A stretch of 64,000 nt of DNA from Photorhabdus australis DSM 17609 (GCF_000711895.1 NZ_JONO01000005.1:1-64000); one strand, 5' to 3'. Shown: positions 1 through 8,264, counted from the first letter of the stretch. Translations and numbers: made by a program. The notes: generated by a model from the sequence alone, not told the origin.

Positions 1-345
1 CCGCTGCCGGGCAGCGTCCCGGAGAGTTATTTTGCCATTAATCAGCTGATACGTCCGATACGGGTGATCCCCCGAGAAGGTCATTCACTGCATTTTTATG
101 GGGCGGGTCATTTTACTACAACTTCCACACTGGCCTGGTATGCCCGCTATGACCGCGAGCCTCTGCATATCACACCACTCCAGGCTGGCCATCCAGCACG
201 GGTCAGCGGATTCTGGCGAACAGACAGACTGCCCGGAAAGCTGTATTTCTTTGCTCAGGGAGCCATCGCTTTTGACATCGAAGGTGCAGAATCAGGGACA
301 ACCATGTGGCATCTGGTACGAGAGGCAGCAAGTATCGCGGAATGA
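1..345 (+). CDS. 3' end of an unrecognised gene (5' end outside window)
   Basis: The frame is open from the first base to a TGA at 343-345, so this is the C-terminal 114 residues of a protein that begins upstream. I do not recognise the family. Residues encoded from base 86 onward recur in a second copy at 8797-9056. Between the copies most early differences are third-position or otherwise synonymous in this frame (CGC/CGT, GAG/GAA, CTG/TTG, ACA/ACG, CCC/CCT, ACC/ACA), which supports this frame over the overlapping open frame at 98-421. The segment is soluble-looking, rich in aromatic residues and Gly, with no membrane segment or signal. Its function cannot be inferred. Confidence 0.55.
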   Translation, partial: PLPGSVPESYFAINQLIRPIRVIPREGHSLHFYGAGHFTTTSTLAWYARYDREPLHITPLQAGHPARVSGFWRTDRLPGKLYFFAQGAIAFDIEGAESGTTMWHLVREAASIAE

Positions 346-1046
346 TAAATTATCACAGCATCTATGCCGCCTTGTGTCAGCGGGAGTACTCTTTGGAGGA
401 AAATGTAGGTCAGACACTTAAATGATGTATGTAGACTAGAAGTTCGTTATGGAATATCAAGAGTCGTTGGATAATATTATAAAATTCTATTTTTCTTTCC
501 CGAATGAAGTTATTAAATATATGATTAATTTTAATCATTTTTGATTAGATGAGTTTAATCAGATCTATTTGGTTGTTCTGTTTTGTTTAAAAACAATATC
601 CAATTTAATAATTTAATTGCGAAGGATAAATACAGGCTATTTTGAAATAATAATAGTAAGAAAAGATTATTTAAATAAGTTAAAAATCCTTATTGTGAAG
701 TAGAAGATTTTATCATTAAACCAAGATGAAACGTTTGCTCCTTGATAAATTCCTGTATATGGTGCAGGTGGCATTATTTTCGCGGTTTTATAGAATGGTT
801 TTGTTGTTTTTATAGGCACTATGAATATAAGGATATTTTTTGCGATTTTGATCTCAATAATTACAATTATTATTAGCCATCTCGTCGAATTGTACAATAA
901 TTCTAATGTCGGAAAATTCGACACCCCATTACACGGGGATTTCCGTTAATAAAGCAGAAAAAATTTAAATATTCATAAGTCTATTTAAATTAATATCGAT
1001 GGATATCATATCCTTGATATCTAAAAAATCATTGGAGGAGTCATTT
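346..1046. other. AT-rich intergenic region upstream of the RiPP operon
   Basis: About 700 bases with no convincing gene. A short minus-strand frame at 667-924 has no ribosome binding site and only low-complexity hydrophobic coding content. The very AT-rich stretch presumably carries the promoter of the precursor gene at 1047, but no single -35/-10 pair stands out. Confidence 0.5.
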
Positions 1047-1202
1047 ATGTCTAACTTGAAAAAAGAAATCGCTGAAACTAAAACTGAAATTAAAGGTACT
1101 AAAGTTAAAAATAATCAACCTCAACCTCTAACAGAAGATCTGCTCGACCAAATCTCTGGTGGTTGGGTGAATGCTTACGCAAGATGGACAAACCGCTTTT
1201 AA
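1047..1202 (+). CDS. xyeA: XyeA-like RiPP precursor peptide (triceptide precursor)
   Basis: Encodes a 51-residue precursor. The leader is Lys/Glu-rich and ends at Gly38-Gly39. The core is WVNAYARWTNRF (residues 40-51). The core holds three Omega-X-X motifs, WVN, YAR and WTN, the pattern that XyeB-type radical SAM enzymes cross-link into three-residue cyclophanes (family knowledge). The start is set at 1047, where a strong GGAGG (1034-1038) sits 8 bases upstream; an in-frame ATG at 999 would add 16 residues but has no good ribosome binding site. The GG junction fits cleavage by the C39 peptidase encoded at 3860. The core is basic (two Arg) and aromatic, consistent with a secreted antibacterial peptide, though activity is inferred. 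A hairpin directly downstream separates it from the maturase gene. Confidence 0.88.
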   Translation: MSNLKKEIAETKTEIKGTKVKNNQPQPLTEDLLDQISGGWVNAYARWTNRF

Positions 1203-1221
1203 ATTCAGTAGATTAAAGTCA

Positions 1222-1250
1222 GGGGGCTTAATTGCCCCCATTTGATTCTT
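1222..1250 (+). terminator. Hairpin between precursor and maturase (likely attenuator)
   Basis: GGGGGC (1222-1227) and GCCCCC (1234-1239) form a perfect 6-bp GC stem with a TTAATT loop, followed by a T-rich run. It lies 20 bases after the precursor stop codon and about 100 bases before the maturase. Such partial terminators commonly make precursor transcript exceed enzyme transcript in RiPP operons. Confidence 0.7.
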
Positions 1251-1343
1251 TCGAGCTGAGCAATGTTCGTAGTTGGAACTTAACCTGCCATTTTCGTATT
1301 ACTGGCATAGGGTCTAACAAAGTAAAAAATGGAGCTTCGAGTG

Positions 1344-2528
1344 ATGGTTAATTCATTAGTTAAGAAAAAAATTCAACATCTTGAAGTAATATTAAAGATA
1401 AGCGAGCGATGTAATATCAATTGTGACTATTGTTACGTATTCAATAGAGGAAATTCAGCGGCTAATGATAGCCCCGCCAGGATCTCTCATGCGAATATTG
1501 ATTACCTGGTGGATTTCTTTCAGCGGGGAAGTCAAGAATATGATATTGACACTCTGCAAATTGATTTTCATGGAGGAGAACCTCTCATGATGAAAAAGCC
1601 GCAGTTTGCCAGTATGTGTGAGCGACTAGCCTCAGGTAATTACCATGGTTCGAAAATCAGATTTGCATTACAGACTAATGGCATCCTTATTGATGATGAA
1701 TGGATATCTTTATTCGAAAAATATTCTGTCAGTGTGAGTGTCTCCATTGATGGACCGAAGCATATTAATGATCGTCATCGCTTAGACAGAAAAGGGCGTA
1801 GTACTTACGAAGGTACTATACGGGGTCTCCGTAAACTTCAAGAAGCTTATCAAGCAGGTCGGCTGCCGTCAGATCCGGGTATTTTGTGTGTCGCGAATGC
1901 TAAAGCAAGCGGGGCTGAAATATATCGACACTTTGTTGATAACCTGGGCGTTTATGGCTTTGATTTTCTGGTACCTGACGACTGTTACACTGATGCCCAG
2001 GTTGATCCAGATGGCGTTGGACGTTTCCTAAATGAGGCGTTAGATGAATGGGTGAATGACAATAACCCCAAGATTTTTGTGCGTCTTTTTAATACCCATA
2101 TTGCCAGTCTTCTTGGCGCGGAAAATGCGGGGTTTTTGGGGCATAACCCAAGCGTAGCTGGAATATATGCATTTACCATTGGTTCAGATGGTTTTGTCCG
2201 TGTCGATGATACCTTGAGATCGACATCTGACCGTATTTTCGACATCATTGGTCACATTTCTGAAATCAGCCTATCTGAAGTATTAAATAGCCCACAGTTT
2301 CAGGAATATGCGTCTATAGGGGAATCGTTACCAACAGAATGTGAAGACTGTATTTGGGCAAAAGTTTGTGCCGGTGGGCGCATAGTTAATCGCTTCTCGC
2401 ATGAAGAGAGATTTAAACGCAAGTCAGTATATTGTTATTCAATGAGAAGCCTTCTTAGCCGCGTTTCAGCTCATCTTCTCAATATGGGGATTGAGGAAGA
2501 TCGCATTATGAAAGCGATTGGCCGGTAA
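1344..2528 (+). CDS. xyeB: XyeB-like radical SAM/SPASM cyclophane synthase
   Basis: A 394-residue radical SAM enzyme. The CX3CX2C [4Fe-4S]/SAM motif is at C23, C27 and C30 (context SERCNINCDYCYVF), followed by the HGGEPL motif typical of SPASM peptide maturases. The C-terminal SPASM region shows CEDC near residues 333-336, a further Cys near 342 and a YCY near 360, which would hold auxiliary clusters. Family knowledge: XyeB enzymes link the ring of an aromatic residue to the beta-carbon two residues later. The adjacent precursor with three such motifs supports this substrate. The start at 1344 is chosen because GGAG at 1331-1334 lies 9 bases upstream; an ATG at 1329 in the same frame overlaps that site. 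Confidence 0.9.
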   Translation: MVNSLVKKKIQHLEVILKISERCNINCDYCYVFNRGNSAANDSPARISHANIDYLVDFFQRGSQEYDIDTLQIDFHGGEPLMMKKPQFASMCERLASGNYHGSKIRFALQTNGILIDDEWISLFEKYSVSVSVSIDGPKHINDRHRLDRKGRSTYEGTIRGLRKLQEAYQAGRLPSDPGILCVANAKASGAEIYRHFVDNLGVYGFDFLVPDDCYTDAQVDPDGVGRFLNEALDEWVNDNNPKIFVRLFNTHIASLLGAENAGFLGHNPSVAGIYAFTIGSDGFVRVDDTLRSTSDRIFDIIGHISEISLSEVLNSPQFQEYASIGESLPTECEDCIWAKVCAGGRIVNRFSHEERFKRKSVYCYSMRSLLSRVSAHLLNMGIEEDRIMKAIGR

Positions 2529-2582
2529 TTTAATATAGAGACTTTTAATATTTTATTTCAATAATGTGAGGTATGCCTTAGA

Positions 2583-3863
2583 TTGCCAAATAAAAACTCT
2601 ATTTTCAGATCCGAAGCAATAGAACACAGAACTCATCATTGGTTAGGAAATCCACAAGTTATTATGCCAGTAGGCGCCTCAGTTTGGACAATAATAGCGC
2701 TTGTTATTATTGTCAGCCTTGTTGTGTTCATGATAATAGGCACTTACACACAGAAGGTTCGGCTAATGGGGGAAATTATCTACGAGCCTGCGGTTGCGAG
2801 AATAGAAGCAACGGGTAACGGAACCATTGTCCGTAGTTTTGCTGTTGAAGGGAAAGAAGTTCGCGCTGGAGATGTTATTTTTATCGTTAACATGGAAACT
2901 CAAACCGAATATGGGCGTACAAGTCATGAAATTACTTCTGCCCTCAAGTCACAAAAAACCGCTATTGAACGAGAGATCATGCTGAAATCAGAGGCGTCTG
3001 ATCAAGAAAGTGATTTTCTTACCCAGCGTCTTAAGAATAAGGAAGCGGAAATTCAAGAATTAGACAACCTGATCACAAAATCAACCGAACAAGTCGCGTG
3101 GCTATTTGACAAAGCTCAGCTTTTCAATAAATTAGTTGGGAAAGGAATCGCACTTGAAATAGATCATATAGAACGCCGCTCTGATTATTATACTGCTTCT
3201 GTTCAACTGGCGGCTTACAAACGAGAAAAGGTTAAGTTACAGGGTGAATCTCTCGATATCAGGGCGAGGTTGGCGACAATCCACATTGGACTTGAAACTT
3301 CACGTGAAACATTACGTCGAGATATTGCACGGCTAGATCAAGACTTAGTCTCTACGGCAGAACGAAGGGAACTCTATATAACGTCTCCAATTGACGGTAA
3401 GTTAACGGGAATTACTGGATTAGTTGGCAAAAGAATTCGCTCGTCCCAGGAATTAGCGAGTGTTGTACCTACTTCGGGCCGCCCCAAAGTAGAAATCTTT
3501 TCCACTTCTGAAGTTATTGGAGAATTACGCGAGGGACAATCTGTAAAATTACGGTTTGATGCTTATCCATACCAGTGGTTTGGGCAGCATGATGGTATTG
3601 TTACTGCAATTTCCACGACTTCAGTTGAAGGGAGTTTAGGAATAAAGGATGAAAATAATCAGCAACAGAAACGGTATTTTCAGGTTCATATCCGTCCTAA
3701 AAGCGACGGTGTACTCTTAGCGGGAAATATGCATCCTTTACGGCCCGGAATGGGGGTCGAAACAGACATTTTTATAAGAAAAAGGCCAATCTACGAATGG
3801 ATTTTGTTACCTCTAAAAAGAATTCATGTCGCGACTCAAGGTAAACCTGGAGATGATGTATGA
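2583..3863 (+). CDS. HlyD-family membrane fusion protein for peptide export
   Basis: A 426-residue adaptor with a short cytosolic N-terminus, one membrane segment (about residues 38-62), a long charged coiled-coil hairpin (about 120-230) flanked by lipoyl-like halves, and a C-terminal beta-barrel region. This is the layout of CvaA/HlyD-type membrane fusion proteins that link a C39-peptidase ABC exporter to an outer-membrane channel such as TolC. The start appears to be TTG at 2583: no ATG lies nearby in frame, and GTGAGG (2566-2571) is upstream. A two-codon ORF, ATG CCT TAG (2573-2581), lies between that site and the TTG. The gene ends in a 4-base overlap with the exporter gene, implying translational coupling. 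No outer-membrane component is encoded here, so a genomic TolC is presumed. Confidence 0.88.
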   Translation: MPNKNSIFRSEAIEHRTHHWLGNPQVIMPVGASVWTIIALVIIVSLVVFMIIGTYTQKVRLMGEIIYEPAVARIEATGNGTIVRSFAVEGKEVRAGDVIFIVNMETQTEYGRTSHEITSALKSQKTAIEREIMLKSEASDQESDFLTQRLKNKEAEIQELDNLITKSTEQVAWLFDKAQLFNKLVGKGIALEIDHIERRSDYYTASVQLAAYKREKVKLQGESLDIRARLATIHIGLETSRETLRRDIARLDQDLVSTAERRELYITSPIDGKLTGITGLVGKRIRSSQELASVVPTSGRPKVEIFSTSEVIGELREGQSVKLRFDAYPYQWFGQHDGIVTAISTTSVEGSLGIKDENNQQQKRYFQVHIRPKSDGVLLAGNMHPLRPGMGVETDIFIRKRPIYEWILLPLKRIHVATQGKPGDDV

Positions 3864-5989
3864 ATGTCACAATGAAAGGCTACTTTGAAGCATTCAGGCA
3901 CCATCTTCCTGTAGTGATGCAAACAGAGGCTACGGAATGTGGACTCGCTTGTGTCGCTATGATTGCAGGTTATTATGGACTTAATATGGATCTGCAAGCG
4001 CTTCGCAAATATTATCAGGTGTCTTTAAAAGGTATGAACCTGCGCGATATTATCGTATTAGCTGATCGCCTCTCATTAGCGTCTCGTCCAATTCGAGCTG
4101 ATCTTGATTCTTTAAGTCAGGTAAAAACGCCTTGTATTTTGCATTGGTCTTTTAATCACTTTGTTGTATTAAAGAAATTTTCACGCCGTGGGGTCGTTAT
4201 TCACGATCCGGCAAAAGGCGAGAGAAGAATTTCTATCGATGAGTTATCTAAAAAATTTACGGGTATTGCACTTGAGCTTTGGCCAAATAAAGACTTTCAG
4301 AAACGTACTGAAAAGAAAACAATTCGACTGCTGGATATGTTTAAAAACGTTTCTGGATTATCTCGGGCTTTAGTTCAAGTATTGGCTTTATCATTTTGTA
4401 TTGAGCTTCTTGCTATGGCCGTGCCGATGGCAGCTCAATTCACGATAGATATGGCTTTGAGGTCTAGCGATATTGATCTTGTCTCTGTGATTGTGTGCGG
4501 AATTATTGGCTTATTAATATTCAGAGCCTTGCTTAGTATTGTGCGTTCATGGTCTGTTATGTCGATTAAGTATACTTTGGGTATTCAATGGAGCTCTGGG
4601 CTTTTTAGTCATATGATCCGATTACCTACTTCATACTTTGAAAAGCGTCATATTGGTGACGTCACTTCGCGATTTAACTCTTTATCGGCAGTACAAGATG
4701 CCTTCACCGCGGATATGATAGCTTCACTCTTAGACATTGTTGTGGTGATTGGACTCTTCTTTTTAATGTGGGTTTACAATGGTTATCTTGCTGTCGTGGT
4801 CATTTCGATATCCATTGTATACGCATCGCTAAAATTCTTTCTTTTTCGAGCCTATCGTTCGGCTAATCTCGAGGCGATAGCCCATGAATCTCAGCAACAG
4901 TCACACTTCCTTGAAACAGTACGCGGCATCACTTGCGTTAAAATTTTTGACTTAGCCGATCGCAGACGATCCGATTGGCTCAATCTTGTTATTGATGAAG
5001 CCAATGCAAAAATATACCTCTTTAAAATTGACCTGGTGACACAGACTGCGGCACAGCTTTTAATTGGTCTTACTTCTGCATCCATATTATGGTTAGGCGC
5101 TAAATTGATTGATGGCGGCGCGTTAACCACAGGTATGCTTTTTGCCTTCTTGATTTACTCTGATATGTACGTAAATCGAACCATACGAGTGGTTGACTCG
5201 ATTATTAAACTTCGCTTGATCGATATGCATAGCGAACGACTGTCAGAAGTGGCTTTAGCCGAACCTGAACATAATGAAGGGGATGCTGTTCTATCATGTC
5301 CTGAAACAATTTCAGGCAGTATTGAAATTAAAAGCCTGAGTTATCGTTATGGCGATGGCGAACCCGCTATATTTGAGAATGTTTTTCTGTCTATTAAGGC
5401 TGGTGAAAGTATCGCTATAGTTGGGCCGTCAGGTTGTGGTAAATCGACACTGCTTAAGACAATCGGTGGATTAGTCTCGCCAGAAAGTGGCTTTATTTAT
5501 TTGGACGGAGTTGATGTGCGGAGATTAGGACTTGGGGCCTACCGTAGCCATATCGCTTGTGTCTTACAAGAGGACAGATTATTTGCGGGATCGCTATTGG
5601 ATAATATTAGTTCATTCGACGTTAAGCCTGACCATGAATGGGTATATGAGTGTGCTCGTCTTGCTTCAATTCACGCTGAAATAGAAGAGATGCCAATGAA
5701 ATATGAAACAATGGTTGGAGACATGGGCAGTGCTCTGTCAGGTGGACAACGGCAGCGTATTTCTCTTGCCAGGGCATTGTACAAACGTCCAAAGATATTA
5801 TTTCTTGATGAAGCAACGAGTGATCTGGATATCGATAACGAAGCAAAAATTAATGACTCAATACGAGAACTAAAGATTACCAGGGTATTTGTAGCCCATC
5901 GTCCGACAATGATCGCAATGGCGGATAGGGTTTTTGATCTAAGTATGAACGCAGAAGTGGAGAACCCCCATGCATTTTTCTCTAAGTAA
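3860..5989 (+). CDS. C39-peptidase-containing ABC exporter (bacteriocin type)
   Basis: A 709-residue CvaB/LagD-type half transporter. The N-terminal C39 peptidase has its catalytic residues in place: Gln21 and Cys27 in QTEATECG, His100, and Asp116 in HDP. A six-helix membrane domain follows (about residues 160-430). The nucleotide-binding domain has Walker A GPSGCGKST near 523, signature LSGGQ near 627 and Walker B ILFLDEAT near 647. The family cleaves leaders after a GG pair and exports the remainder; the precursor at 1047 ends its leader in GG, so the match is direct. The gene overlaps the adaptor by 4 bases and the next gene by 20 bases. Confidence 0.95.
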   Translation: MNVTMKGYFEAFRHHLPVVMQTEATECGLACVAMIAGYYGLNMDLQALRKYYQVSLKGMNLRDIIVLADRLSLASRPIRADLDSLSQVKTPCILHWSFNHFVVLKKFSRRGVVIHDPAKGERRISIDELSKKFTGIALELWPNKDFQKRTEKKTIRLLDMFKNVSGLSRALVQVLALSFCIELLAMAVPMAAQFTIDMALRSSDIDLVSVIVCGIIGLLIFRALLSIVRSWSVMSIKYTLGIQWSSGLFSHMIRLPTSYFEKRHIGDVTSRFNSLSAVQDAFTADMIASLLDIVVVIGLFFLMWVYNGYLAVVVISISIVYASLKFFLFRAYRSANLEAIAHESQQQSHFLETVRGITCVKIFDLADRRRSDWLNLVIDEANAKIYLFKIDLVTQTAAQLLIGLTSASILWLGAKLIDGGALTTGMLFAFLIYSDMYVNRTIRVVDSIIKLRLIDMHSERLSEVALAEPEHNEGDAVLSCPETISGSIEIKSLSYRYGDGEPAIFENVFLSIKAGESIAIVGPSGCGKSTLLKTIGGLVSPESGFIYLDGVDVRRLGLGAYRSHIACVLQEDRLFAGSLLDNISSFDVKPDHEWVYECARLASIHAEIEEMPMKYETMVGDMGSALSGGQRQRISLARALYKRPKILFLDEATSDLDIDNEAKINDSIRELKITRVFVAHRPTMIAMADRVFDLSMNAEVENPHAFFSK

Positions 5990-6878
5990 ACATATCAAGG
6001 TGACCGCATTTGTTGCTTTTTCTTCCATGATGTCATTATTTGTTGCAAATTCTATGGCCGCTGAAAAAGTCATGCATATCAATTTTCAATTTGATGAATT
6101 TGCTCTACCGATAGCAAATCTTGAAATTGATGGAAAAACTCAAAATCTTATGATCGATACGGGTTCAACTATAGGTCTCCATTTATCTAAAAACCTGATG
6201 TCGAAAATTTCCGGCTTAGTTATCGAACCTGAAAAAGCGCGTTCTACTGACCTTACGGGTAAGACTTTTTTAAATGACAAATTTAATATTCCACGGCTTT
6301 CGATAAATGGCATGATGTTTAAAGATGTTAAAGGGGTTTCATTAACACCATGGGGAATGAAATTAATTGGAGACAATGATCTTCCTTCCTCAATGGTAAT
6401 TGGCCTTGATTTATTCAAGGGAAAGGTGGTTCTTATTGATTATAAAAGCCGGAAATTATCAGTTTCTGATCGTTTGCAAGCGTTGGGAGTCAATGTGGAT
6501 AATGGTTGGATAAAATTGCCGCTGAGACTGACTAAAGAAGGCATTGCTGTCAAAGTTTCACAAAACTTTAAAAGCTACAACATGGTATTGGATACTGGCG
6601 CATCGGTTTCGATTTTTTGGAAAGAAAGATTGAAATCTCCTCCGGTTAACATTTCTTGCCAGGCTGTGGTTAAAGAGATGGACAATGAAGGGTGTGTTGC
6701 ATCGACGTTTCAGCTTGACGAAATGGGCGTTAAGGGAGTTAAGCTGAATTCGGTATTGGTTGATGGGGGATTTAATCAGTTAAATACTGATGGATTAATC
6801 GGGAATAATTTCTTTAATAAATACGCAGTATTAATCGACTTCCCTGGTAAGAGATTATTCATTAAAGAGAACTCGTAG
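5970..6878 (+). CDS. Exported two-lobed retropepsin-like aspartic protease
   Basis: A 302-residue protein with an N-terminal signal sequence or anchor (hydrophobic about residues 9-30, ending in AMAA-like small residues). Two Asp-Thr-Gly motifs are seen: IDTGST with Asp63 and LDTGAS with Asp208. Each is followed by a hydrophobic-Gly element (MVIGLDLF and DGLIGNNFF). One chain therefore appears to carry two complete retropepsin-like halves, acting as a covalent dimer. Its start lies 20 bases inside the exporter gene, so it belongs to the RiPP operon. Candidate roles are trimming of the exported peptide in the periplasm, self-protection by proteolysis, or removal of leader remnants. The role is inferred; the protease assignment rests on the motifs. 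Confidence 0.82.
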   Translation: MHFSLSKHIKVTAFVAFSSMMSLFVANSMAAEKVMHINFQFDEFALPIANLEIDGKTQNLMIDTGSTIGLHLSKNLMSKISGLVIEPEKARSTDLTGKTFLNDKFNIPRLSINGMMFKDVKGVSLTPWGMKLIGDNDLPSSMVIGLDLFKGKVVLIDYKSRKLSVSDRLQALGVNVDNGWIKLPLRLTKEGIAVKVSQNFKSYNMVLDTGASVSIFWKERLKSPPVNISCQAVVKEMDNEGCVASTFQLDEMGVKGVKLNSVLVDGGFNQLNTDGLIGNNFFNKYAVLIDFPGKRLFIKENS

Positions 6879-6961
6879 GGATGGATAACGGGAAGATGTT
6901 TTTGGTTTGGAAATTGAATCGTAACAACTCCCCCTTAAGGTGTTTCTGTAAAATGTGCTGT

Positions 6962-7086
6962 TATACCCGATAGATTTCAGGATGCATCGCGACGGCAAGG
7001 GAGCGAATCCCCAGGAGCATAGATAACTATGTGAACGGGGTGAGAGAGTGCAGCCAACAAAGAGGCAACTTGAAAGATAACAGGTA
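6962..7086. repeat. ERIC element, copy 1 of a tandem pair
   Basis: A 125-bp unit containing the ERIC core signatures AATCCCCAGGAGC and GGGGTGAGAG. Its ends are imperfect inverted repeats, TATACCC-type at the left and AACAGGTATA at the right. The length matches the usual ~127-bp ERIC. Short open frames inside it are artefacts. Confidence 0.85.
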
Positions 7087-7211
7087 TATACCCAATAGAT
7101 TTCAAGATGCATCGCGACGGCAAGGGAGCGAATCCCCAGGAGCATAGATAACTATGTGACTGGGGTGAGAGAGTGCAGCCAACAAAGAGGCAACTTGAAA
7201 GATAACAGGTA
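7087..7211. repeat. ERIC element, copy 2 of a tandem pair
   Basis: A second 125-bp unit in the same orientation as the first and directly abutting it. By eye only a handful of bases differ, for example GTGACTGGGG here against GTGAACGGGG in copy 1. Head-to-tail ERIC pairs are less common than single copies. Confidence 0.85.
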
Positions 7212-7318
7212 TATATCAAAGTGACGCAGACCGGTTGGGGTACATTCCCGATACTGAACATAATTCACCAGGCTTTTATTTCAGGTTAATATGGAGTTGA
7301 TGAAAAGGAGAATCTCTC

Positions 7319-8149
7319 ATGAAATATGCCCAACTATCTGTTTTAGCTTTGCTCATTACTGGATGTGCGAGCACTAAAACAATACCACCTCAATCTCCAA
7401 CTAAATCTCCGGTAGAAGTTGCGAGAATGGCTGTAAATAATGGTACAAAATGGCTTGCTCAGTTTATAAATCATTCAGAACACGATGAATTATTTAACCT
7501 GAACTCTCATATCAAGGTGCAAGGGTTAAGAACTTATAAATCTGTTTTCTTCACGGAAGAGCAGGAAAATATCCGCAGAGCTTTATATGATCATTGCCAG
7601 GGGGCTGGTGGTGATTTAGTCTATAATACCCATATTGGAGATTTATGCCAGCTTAAGGATGGGAAATATCTCTATTCTTATCAAATGAGAGGAACTGGAA
7701 ACGCAAATCGTGATGGGGAAGAATATCAGCTTTCACTTTACTATGTACCATATTGGAATTTCGCCGACCCAGGTTATATCAAGTTAGCATCGAAAACTCT
7801 CCATGAACTTGAAGAAAAAGTTATCGCAGTAAAAGAAGGTAACATGGAGTTTGAGAGGCAGAAAGTACGTGAATACTTTATATCTGAGATAAAAAATTAT
7901 GCGGTGCAGATGCGAAATTTTGAAAGGAAAAAGCCTTTATTACATACTCCAGGAACTCAGGTTTGCCTGAGAGTTAATGGCTCAATCGTTCGGGGTTTTT
8001 CAAAAGGCCGACTTAATAATGTGGATGAGACGATAGGTATTCACATCAACAGTATTGATGGCTTATATCCAGTACGTTACCGAAACCTCAATTTAATACC
8101 TGGAGTGGATATTGCAGACACCGGTCTATACTGGGATATTTGCAATTAA
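7319..8149 (+). CDS. Orphan outer-membrane lipoprotein
   Basis: A 276-residue protein with a type II signal peptide: MKYAQL start, hydrophobic core and lipobox LITGC, so Cys16 should be lipidated. Ala at +2 predicts outer-membrane sorting by Lol. The rest is soluble, with several Cys and a polar C-terminus. I do not recognise the family. A strong AAGGAG precedes the ATG. It lies 440 bases downstream of the RiPP operon on the same strand, separated by the ERIC pair. It could be an immunity or accessory lipoprotein for the cluster, but nothing in its sequence shows that. Two hairpins follow the stop codon. Confidence 0.8.
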   Translation: MKYAQLSVLALLITGCASTKTIPPQSPTKSPVEVARMAVNNGTKWLAQFINHSEHDELFNLNSHIKVQGLRTYKSVFFTEEQENIRRALYDHCQGAGGDLVYNTHIGDLCQLKDGKYLYSYQMRGTGNANRDGEEYQLSLYYVPYWNFADPGYIKLASKTLHELEEKVIAVKEGNMEFERQKVREYFISEIKNYAVQMRNFERKKPLLHTPGTQVCLRVNGSIVRGFSKGRLNNVDETIGIHINSIDGLYPVRYRNLNLIPGVDIADTGLYWDICN

Positions 8150-8153
8150 GTGT

Positions 8154-8182
8154 TTTCCTTTATAAAAGGAAATGCTTTTTTC
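8154..8182 (+). terminator. Rho-independent terminator-like hairpin after the lipoprotein gene
   Basis: TTTCCTTT (8154-8161) and AAAGGAAA (8165-8172) form a perfect 8-bp stem with a 3-base loop, followed by TGCTTTTTT. The stem starts 4 bases after the lipoprotein stop codon. Confidence 0.6.
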
Positions 8183-8231
8183 CAATACTGCTCATTTAAA
8201 TAAACCTGAATGAGTCATAGTCGGAATCAGC

Positions 8232-8264
8232 TTAAACGGCCAACAATTTGTGCTGGCCGTTTAA
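8232..8264. terminator. Perfect 11-bp stem-loop (possible second, bidirectional terminator)
   Basis: TTAAACGGCCA (8232-8242) pairs perfectly with TGGCCGTTTAA (8254-8264) around an 11-base loop. The GC centre with A/T ends fits a terminator working in either direction, though no long T run follows. Confidence 0.45.

Noticed and set aside
98-421. Open frame overlapping the first gene end, also open in the second copy (8686-9048)
   Set aside because: Differences between the copies fall mostly at silent positions of the other frame, so this frame is a shadow.
667-924. 85-residue minus-strand frame before the RiPP precursor
   Set aside because: Low-complexity AT-rich translation, no ribosome binding site and no recognisable family.
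6962-7211. Possible CRISPR-like array
   Set aside because: Two abutting 125-bp units without spacers; they are ERIC elements. No CRISPR array is seen in the window.
6855-7261. Two minus-strand frames of about 95 residues
   Set aside because: They are translations of the tandem ERIC elements and repeat each other for that reason.
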